Assembly: GCA_964030785.1 (NCBI GenBank)
Contig: OZ034971.1
Location: forward strand, 32,649,304-32,713,303
DNA: 64,000 nucleotides
Direction of reading: 5' to 3'
Source: Siderastrea siderea
Taxonomy: Eukaryota; Cnidaria; Anthozoa; Scleractinia; Rhizangiidae
Notes under the pieces: model-generated
What the model was told of the DNA's origin: nothing
The model's input: only the letters and a program-made list of their open reading frames with translations
Database searches by the model: none
Program-made: the position numbers and the translations under genes
In this document: in pieces, positions 56,546 through 64,000 of the stretch
Layout of the letters: every line of letters begins with the position of its first letter
How positions within the stretch are numbered: position 1 is the stretch's first letter

Positions 56546-59513
56546 CCTCTAGGTGTCGTCCATGTTCCAGTGGCACGACAACACTCTGACCAAATGAACC
56601 CTAGACAACTGCTTGAGCGTACCAAGGCCGTTGAGGCCGTGGGAAAAACCATCAGCAGCAACCGCATGGATGTGCACATGATCCACACCCTTAAACGGAA
56701 GAGCCAAGAGGAAAGAAAGCAAATTTTGCATGATGCTCTAGGAAGGGAACTTGTTCTCAACATCCCAGAGGGTCAAGCAAATGCCATGAAAGCGGACCTG
56801 GGGATAACTCAGTACCATCTAAATAAGCTGAGGAGATGTGTTCTTACATCTCCTTAGCTTTCTAATCTTACAAGTCGCAAATTTCAGTAGCAATTAATTT
56901 ATAACACTAATATATTTTGCATATCATTATTTTCCATACTTTACTATACAGGTGGTTTAAAGAGCGGGGAATCAAAATGGAGAGCGAGGGAAAGCAGCGA
57001 AAACAGAAGGAGCAACTTGGAAATCTCATTGAAGAGGAGCTCCTTCCCCCAGAGCACACCGAAAAGAGGAGCAACAAGACTTTGACTGTCAGAAAGGAGA
57101 CTCCATGTGGCTATAACAGTGACCTTAAGCAGCACATCATCTCCTTTGGGGATGACTGTGACTCGTACGTGACCCCTTAACCTGTGTCTTGAAATAGAAA
57201 ATTTCCATTTCATGATTTTCATACAATTTCTGCCTTTTTCCAGAGCTGGTCGACTTACTTGGCATAATGGCAAAATACCACGGGATAAATATTTCAGTAG
57301 TGTAGCAGCTCTCGTAAGCTTGTAATTCTAGTGGTCCTCTAGTGTAGCAGCTGCTATTGTGTTTGGGGCTAGGGGTATTGTTCATATTGTTTGTTCTATT
57401 GTTTTCTCGAAGGGTAGCGAGCCATTCATGTGAGACCTTGCGAGAGCTGCTACATCACCCAAATATTTGTGAAATTGGGGGCGATCATGGACAAGGTTCT
57501 ATGAAATTAGAATTTCAATTGGCCAATGTTATCAAACCCAATTCGAGCAAAAAAAAACTGTGGTATTTTCCATTTATGAAGGCAACGACACCAGGAACAA
57601 AAAGCACCAAACAGTGCTTTAACATCATGCTGATTCACTGAGGAAGCTAAATGCTTTGAAATTGAGGTCAGAAAAGCACTGCCTTACTTCAAACACACTG
57701 CCTTTTATGTTGTGTTATTTTCCCACACTAATCATTCACTCATTGTCCTTGGAACAAAACTCCGGTGCTGTTTCTTTTCGGCGACTACGAGTTCTTGTGT
57801 AAAATCGTGGGGATAAGTGGTGCCGGTAGTAAGTGTTAAACTAATCCAAACATTATGATTGTAGACTCCTTAGTCTCAGGAGAGACTATAGTCTGAGTAA
57901 TAAGGGAGACTACAGTCTGACTGTAATTATGCACCCTATTGAAGTAAAGTGTTTCTTCTTCTTCTTAGTAACTTTTTATTAAATCTATTTCATAGTACGC
58001 CATTCATGTCTTTGGTGTACAATTATTGCTTTGGAGATGAAACTTCCCAGGGACCAAAGGACATCTACCACCCTGAGGACACCCAAGAACCTGCATGAGC
58101 AGCATCGGAAAATTCTCGATGGTGGGGGAGACATCAAAAAGGCAAAGAATTACTACAACGTAATTCACAAAGCAATTTTTCAAATTCCAATTGACCAAGG
58201 AAACACTTAACTGAAATACTACAGTCGAATATTTCAGAATTGACCACAAACTTAGACATCATGTACTACAGATATTTCCCTTCTAACCTTATATTTGCAT
58301 TCTTGACCTCAGTGTTTGGATGTTTCCGACGTTTTTTGACATGCATGTCGAGGAGTGTGATGAGTTGGATGCAAAGATTGCCTGGAAATTAGCTGAAGGT
58401 AACAATCAGCTAGAAGGTATGGGTGACCTAAGTGAGCACATCACACTCCTTAGACAAGCTTCAAAACGCTCAAAAACAACCGAAGAGGATGATGCCCAGG
58501 CTCAGGAAACTGAGGAATACACTATGTATCTACTGACTGTGGCCAGTCATGTGATGGTCTTTGATCAAGACAACTGAAACCGTTTCATTGAGTCAATGCT
58601 GCAATCTGCAAAGGAACTCAGAGAAAAGGCTGAAAAAGAGGTTGGTTGTTTACATGTACTTCCATTACTGTATTTAAAGTTTCCCTTCAGCGGGGGAATG
58701 AAAATTTTTTTTTTGTCGTTTTAGCCAGTTCAGTCACTGGCCATCGAATCCAGTGCTTCACTGCCAAAGGGGTCAGGGGTGGACAACATGGCTATTGAAA
58801 CGTTTCTGCAGCAAATAAATGTCAAGAGGCAAGCCTATCACAGCCAACGTTTTGTCGGCAACCATGTTGATATTTGTCTAAGGGTAAGTTGATTCCTGGG
58901 TGGAAAGAGAGACGGCTCATACACTGTTTCTTAATCCAGTGAGTAACAAATGTTAAAATAAATTTCTTTTCAGGTAGATAACATCGAGAGTTTGTGTGAA
59001 ACAATCGTCACAACAACCAGAAGCACTGCTCCATCACTTGAAGCTGAGGCTGTTGTGATCCAAAACAAGTTTGAAACTCTTCTGACACGTTTCTCAAGGT
59101 GCCATTCCAAATACAATTCCAGTGAGGCAGTGGAAGACACTGAAATAGACGTGTTAGGTAATACACTTTTACATTTGTCTGTGCTGCCTACAAGCCAGAA
59201 CTTTTTTTCTCTCACAGTCTAAATTACTTATTGTTTACCTTGTCAACAGAACAAGAAATAGACGCCACATTTCCCTCAAAAATGCACATGCTGGAGGAAC
59301 ATGTCACACCATTTATGAGAAAATGGCACTTCCCACTCGGTTTCTTTGGCGAGCAAGGAGAAGAAAGCATCCATCAAATTTGTTCAACTTTGGTCGAAAT
59401 TTTCTCATGTGAAGCCAGCAACATCACCCCTCAAGAAAATGTTGGAAGAACACTACCTTGTTGTACATCCTAAGAAAAGGGAAATGATTCCTGAAAAAAG
59501 AAGCGTAACTTGA
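56546..59513 (+). pseudogene. multi-exon transposase-like gene of an unnamed family
   Basis: Exon-like blocks in order: 56546-56845 (ARQHSDQMNPRQLLERTKAV, ITQYHLNKLRR); 56952-57160 (WFKERGIKMESEGKQRKQKE); 57244-57294 plus 57461-57640 (GRLTWHNGKIPRDK, IGGDHGQGSMKLEFQLAN), split by a MITE; about 57755-57828 (GDYEFLCKIVGISGAG); 57996-58200 (CLWCTII, LHEQHRKILDGGGDIKKAKN); 58312-58640 (HVEECDELDAKIAWKLAE, one TGA); 58726-58884 (NVKRQAYHSQRFVGNHV); 58975-59156 (VDNIESLCETIVTT); 59249-59513 (PSKMHMLEEHVTPFM, GFFGEQGEESIHQ). GGDHG, GDYEFL and GEQGEESIH could be a DDE triad (inference). I have seen this layout in cnidarian transposon-like proteins but cannot name it. Frame breaks make it a pseudogene. 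Confidence 0.55.
57295..57460. mobile_element. 166-bp hAT-like MITE with 8-bp target duplication
   Basis: Starts CAGTAGTGTAGCAGCTCTCG and ends CGAGAGCTGCTACATCACCC, inverted repeats of about 20 bp. AAATATTT flanks both sides (57287-57294; 57461-57468). An 8-bp duplication with a CAG start points to hAT-like mobilisation. It interrupts the exon of the surrounding transposase-like gene. Confidence 0.8.
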
Positions 59514-60429
59514 AGAGGAATCAACAAGAGGAATAATTGTAAATCTATGAAAACCAAGACAAATACTGCATTATAAGCTTCTCTAAACTAGGAAATGTAA
59601 GCGTTTCATTCATGCATAAGCTCCAACATTAATTCTTTTTGTTGTTGACCTAAATAGAGCTTGGACTTCAAATATTTAAACAATAAATAAATTTAGCTTG
59701 AACACTATACAAATGTAAAACAATAAATCGACTTTGAACTCATCCGTTCGCCATATTTTAAGAAGAAAAATAGTTTGGACTTCTCTTCGGTAGAAACGGT
59801 CGGTGAAACAGGAGCCATAATTGCGGCTATGAGCACTCAAATTGCCTCCAAAATAAATTCTAATTGCGCACAGAAATAAAATGGGGCTAAAGCACTTGCT
59901 TGATATCTGAAGATTTAAACCATCCAACTTCTGTCCTCAATTGGTCTTTCCATTGGGAAAACGTCTGGAAATCCACCATAAGCTCACAAACGTTTCACCC
60001 TAAACTATGGCGCAATATCGTCCCTTTCAACAAAGTCATTTCTGGAAGCCACATATCTGAAATTTGGGCCACGAAAATCAAACCAAATTGAACTGGCAAA
60101 CAATGAACAATAGACACAACATGTAGAATACGATTGGTTTAAAAACAAAGACTAGCTACCCATGCTTAAACAGTCAACAAACCCGTTGCTGGGTGTTGCT
60201 AGGTGGCATCTCATTATCATAACGCTAACGCGGCTCATGTTGCATGGGCTCATTAAAAACTTAAGTTCACGCCGAAAGTGCCGTGACTGGCAAAAAAGCA
60301 GCAGAGAAGAAAGGCAATGCTTCTCCTACTAACAGAGTAAAGGTAAAAGAAAAAGAAAAAGAAAAGAGGAGTGGCAGCAACAGAGAAATGCTGAAAATTT
60401 CCACACTGGCCTCATAGACAGTTAGTTGC
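59514..60429. other. no recognised gene; Lys-rich frame at about 60285-60411
   Basis: A + frame near 60285 reads KKAAEKKGNASPTNRVKVKE and a KEKEKEK run to a TAG. It may be composition only. The remainder is AT-rich with no coding signal. Confidence 0.35.
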
Positions 60430-60954
60430 ATGGACATTTTGCCTGCAAATACATCTGCGATAGTTCCTTGTAAGGTGAACCTCAGCCCCATTCGATCCCA
60501 GCAGCACCTTTCACAGCCACAACCACAATGCAATATGATGCTCATTCAAAATCCACAGCAAATGTCACAGTCATTGTCATGGAAATGTGAGCCCTCTTCA
60601 ACAGCCAAGGCATTTTTGTCACGTAATGTCACCCCTTTTCCAAAACCACCACAACATTCACAGCCACAATGCGAACCACTTCCAGTGATCAACTTCATCC
60701 CTGGTGACAAACCCCTCCATTCCCAAGGACAACAGCAGCCATTGTTTGGTATGAAACGTCCACAAGGGACACAGCTGGAGTTATCACCAGAAGACCATAC
60801 AGGAAAACTTGGTTACTCTTCACGAAAACGGCTAAAGGAAGAAGTTATAAATTTTACGAGACAACTAGCTGCCTATAGCATGCAAAATGGTATGTTGGCC
60901 GATTTAACCCTCAGACAAACATGCAACCTTATACCCCGACTGTGGTGCAGGTGA
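60430..60954 (+). CDS. unrecognised Gln/Pro-rich open frame, possibly a first exon
   Basis: An ATG-initiated 174-codon frame with a Gln/Pro/Ser-rich N-terminal two thirds (SQQHLSQPQPQC, KPPQHSQPQCEP) and a more ordered end: ELSPEDHTGKLGYSSRKRLK, FTRQLAAYSMQNGMLADLTL. A CAG/GTGAAA donor-like site overlaps its last codons at about 60951, so it may be exon 1 of a spliced gene. No known domain is visible. It is one of the few intact-looking frames outside the transposons. It could equally be chance or transposon-derived. Confidence 0.35.
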   Translation: MDILPANTSAIVPCKVNLSPIRSQQHLSQPQPQCNMMLIQNPQQMSQSLSWKCEPSSTAKAFLSRNVTPFPKPPQHSQPQCEPLPVINFIPGDKPLHSQGQQQPLFGMKRPQGTQLELSPEDHTGKLGYSSRKRLKEEVINFTRQLAAYSMQNGMLADLTLRQTCNLIPRLWCR

Positions 60955-61610
60955 AAACATGCATTTTGTGTCCAAAATGGCCTATTTTTATACCTTTTGG
61001 TTCATATTGTAAATGACAGCTATTTTTCTTGGAACAAAGAGTCATTGTAAGTTATTGAAAGTTTAGTTATAGCTTGATAGACCCGAGACTTAAGTCTATC
61101 AAGGCGGACTTAAGGCAGAAATTACAACACTACGAACATCGCTCTAGCAGCAAGAGCCAAGACAAGTTGAAAAACTATTCAAACTCACAATTTTTTCAGC
61201 TCAGACAGCAAAAATTGCGAAAAGGATAACTTTCTGTTGCAAATTCAGGTAAGAGAAAGAGAGTGGGCCAGAGAGAAAAGATAAACCTTTCCCAAGGAGG
61301 TACGAGGCGGTGCTGGGAGGAGGAGAAACCTTCAGTTGAAGGCCTCCTTGCAACCAGTACTCAACGAAGCGGTTCTCAGTGTTGGAACATTCATTGCACT
61401 TAGAGAGGATGCTCTTTTTAAAGAGATCTACTTACTGCTGATATGTGGAGTCAGCTGAACTAGGCTCTCCTTCCGAACAGGTATGAAAATCAGGTCAGGC
61501 TGGATATAAACTTTATTTTCAGCTGTACATTTAGAGCTTTTCAGTAACAAATGGTTATATCTTGATAGAATTCAAAACATGGTATAGTTTTGTGGAAATG
61601 ATGTATATAC
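60955..61610. other. no gene seen
   Basis: Contains an AGACTTAAGTCTATCAAGGC and GGACTTAAGGC inverted motif near 61085-61115. No coding signal. Confidence 0.4.
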
Positions 61611-62250
61611 AAGGGTAAAAAAGATAAAAGGGGGTATAAACAATTAAAAGGAACCAAACGCTTTCGACAAGTTTGTCATCATCAGGGTTAAAAGGCCGTT
61701 CATGATTTGCATGGTTTTTATACTCAGGTTACTCCCGAAGGGAACAACTGCGCAACATAGCAATTAACTTGTTTGTTCAAAGTTGGGCTCCTTTGTTGGA
61801 TAATTAGGCCCTCGATGATCTTTCTCTTAAAATAAGATCTTGCTGAACAAAGGACTCTCCACTGGAATGAGTGACTTGGGTTTTCCAAAAGGTGACGTGT
61901 TGGTTCCGAGGTGTGGCAGATATTTGAATGTTCAGTTATTCGCACTTCAAAATTTCGCATTGTTTCACCTACATAGTTTTCTCCGCAGGAGCATTCTCCT
62001 TCATAAATAACGTGGGACTTGTGAAGGTTTTTGTCCTTGAGGCTGAATAGACTTTTGATTTGTCTAGTTTGCCACAGAATGATGAAAATGTACTTGAAAT
62101 TAGTGAAGGAGTTCAGTTTTGAAATAAACTTTTTGCTTGCGATTTCATTCTTCTTGCAGTAGGGGAGTTTGACGCAAATCTTTTTCCGTTCTTCGAAGAG
62201 AAAAAGCGGGATTAAGGGTTCATCTTCATCTACATTTAGTTTACCAGACG
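61611..62250 (-). mobile_element. Penelope-like element, 3' end with GIY-YIG domain
   Basis: On -, the open frame reads PLIPLFLFEERKKICVKLPY, RQIKSLFSLKDKNLHKSHVI and then the GIY-YIG endonuclease: VIYEGECSCGENYVGET, RNFEVRITEHSN, SHSFQWRVLCSA, KIIEGLIIQQRSPTLNKQ. The CSCG-x-x-YVGET core and the downstream Arg, His and Glu (KIIEGLII) match the Penelope-like nuclease, which nicks target DNA for reverse transcription. The stop is at 61724-61726 and the sequence below it to 61611 looks like 3' UTR. RT is absent, so this is a 5'-truncated copy. The nuclease frame itself has no stop. Confidence 0.75.
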
Positions 62251-62269
62251 TGGCAAATAATGAAGACAA

Positions 62270-64000
62270 TGTTTACTTGACTTTTTTTGAAGGAGATTTT
62301 CCTGCATTACGACATCACAATGTTTACAAAACACGACCTCTCACTGCTTTCTTAAATGAAACACTAATTTTAAATGTGACAATTTTATTGTAACATTGTT
62401 TAGAGGTTTAGATTGTGGAGAAGGGAGAATGGGAGGGAGTTGGTTGGTTTCATTTTTTTATACAACGTTTAATTCTTTTATGTGAGATTAGTCTTCAGCC
62501 AAGTCAAGCGGCCATGTTTGATAGAAATGGGCTGATAACATGACGTCATGGTGCTCTACCCAACTCTTCACAGACATTTTTGAATCAAGTAATGGTGGCA
62601 AAGGGAACCCGAGAGTTACAGCTTAAGTAATCGAAACTTCCTGTTGGAATTTGAGTGTAAATTTTGGAATAGGGATTATATAGTAGGTAAACTTTACAAA
62701 ACTTAAGACAAAAGGGAAGGTGAATTTTTGAGGATAGTATAACTTTAAGTGCACAACGGACAAAAATTTTTTGACTTTCGTTACTCCACAGATTGAATTT
62801 AGATCGAACTCTTCACTGTTTACTGATCATGAAGGCCCTAGTGTAGACTTAAGTCTTTGCTTAGCAATTATTACCTTAGTACCCCTAAAATATCGTATCT
62901 CTGACCTCCAAAAATGTGAGATTTTGAACTTATAACAGATGCACCTGTATCACCGCAGATTATTTCAAACATTGGCACACAATGCGTGCAGAGCCAATGA
63001 CGTTTTGTTCCACAATATGGTGAAATGTCTGAGGACAACCCTAGTTTGACACCACTGCTCCCTGAAATATGCCTCCCAGCCCCAACAACTTGCAGTTAAT
63101 GTAACATGTCTTCGCCAGAGCAAGTGTTGTTCTACACCACCTTGAAGACTCGAGGAAACTGAAATTGTTAATGATTATAAATAACTGAAGTTATTGTTCA
63201 CGCTGTAGAAATGCATTACTTCCAAGAAAAGTAAAGGAGAAGGATGGCTATCCAAGTGTAGATCAGTCAATGCAATTCTCAGTGGCCTATTTCCATTTAA
63301 AATTCGGACACCTCCCCCTGCCCCTCTCTACAGTTGAGGAGTGAGCTTTCCTTCTTAGCTGTAAAGAATTCCATTGGAAAGTATTCACCTCTATCGACTT
63401 CCATAAGAACTGCGTTTACCCCTGAAGAATTTCAGAAAAAAGGATTTATCCCTTAAGAATTCAGTCAAATACTACTTAAATGTTACTTTCTTTATGTTGG
63501 ATTCTTCTCTAGACTTTGTTCGCAAGGCAGTTGCGGCATCTTCAGGGTCTAAGAATGGGTAATAGATGTTGGACTTTGCAATTAAATTTAAGTGATGGAT
63601 AAAGCTTAGAGCATTTTCTTGTCACTGAATAATTCACTTCCTGCCCCTGTAACCTACCTTCGAAATTACAATAGGCTACTACAACAGATTACAAGTATGG
63701 ACGCTCATAAAACGACAATAATGAGCAATAATTAAATTTTTCCGAGCAGTTTCATGCAAGAGCATTCTCTCTAACGAAAAATCCCTGATAGTTTCAGCTT
63801 TGTGGCAGACATACATGTATTTCCCCCAGATTTTGTAGGGGAGCAGCCGTTCTCAAGGTCGTCACGCAACCTTTTCCCCCATGGAGGGGGGTGGCGTGAC
63901 GACCCTAACACATTAGTTCCTGATTGGATGAAACATTTGTACTGGACCAATGAAGTCCAATACTTAATGTGTCACTTTCATTTCTTCTTAAATAAGGGAA
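62270..64000. other. no recognisable gene; small inverted repeat at 63858-63903
   Basis: Only short frames. GGTCGTCACGC (63858-63868) and GCGTGACGACC (63893-63903) form a hairpin around CCCCCATGGAGGGGG-type sequence, probably part of a dispersed repeat. Confidence 0.4.

Noticed and set aside
62169..62393. Open frame on + at the Penelope-like fragment
   Set aside because: Antisense to the GIY-YIG protein start and then AT-rich; no motif.
1..64000. CRISPR arrays, bacterial operons, rRNA and tRNA genes
   Set aside because: No spaced direct repeats of CRISPR type, no Shine-Dalgarno-led gene clusters and no rRNA or tRNA signatures; introns and retroelements indicate a eukaryotic genome.

Overview
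This window looks like nuclear DNA of an anthozoan cnidarian, most likely a stony coral. That is inferred from its mix of transposon families (cnidarian-type THAP/P-like, DIRS, Penelope-like, BEL/Pao, Tx1/L1-like LINE, YqaJ-bearing and helicase-bearing DNA transposons), its AT-rich spacers and its spliceosomal introns. I see no rRNA, tRNA, CRISPR array or bacterial-style operon, and no gene I can confidently call a conserved host gene. Almost every recognisable coding stretch belongs to a mobile element, and most are broken.

Layout. 0.5-4.1 kb: a decayed LINE ORF1 piece and a 5' piece of a BEL/Pao retrotransposon. 4.1-9.3 kb: nothing coding that I recognise. 9.3-20.4 kb: two copies of a P-element-like transposase segment. 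Copy 1 has a 6.2-kb L1/Tx1-like LINE inside its intron, and that LINE carries a truncated Penelope-like element. Copy 2 is the matching empty site, but has its own candidate solo LTR and is fused to a MULE-like transposase fragment. 22.7-27.7 kb: a HIRAN-like fragment, a THAP-domain exon and a 39-bp coding minisatellite. 28.5-39.6 kb: a THAP-DDE_4 transposase on + and a YqaJ-PHD-Ulp1-like protein on -, probably the two genes of one ISL2EU-like element. They are separated by a foldback repeat that is itself split by a structurally complete 4.7-kb DIRS retrotransposon. 40.4-42.6 kb: a GGAATT-rich minisatellite, an inverted-repeat element and a CR1-like LINE tail. 44.5-53.7 kb: a whole 9,185-bp DNA transposon with 96-bp terminal inverted repeats and a perfect 9-bp target duplication. 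It encodes a RecQ-like helicase on + and a four-exon, roughly 1,068-residue DUF6589-type transposase on -. This matches the AcademH type of Academ transposon and is the most notable object in the window. 55.5-62.3 kb: Penelope-like GIY-YIG fragments and a multi-exon transposase-like pseudogene of a family I cannot name.

The insertion order can partly be read. The Penelope-like piece is younger than the LINE, and the LINE is younger than the P-like copy. The DIRS element is younger than the foldback repeat. A perfect 99-bp hairpin sits in an intron of the helicase-transposon transposase. I had no search tools, so family names rest on motifs recognised by eye; splice sites and frames were read directly from the sequence.
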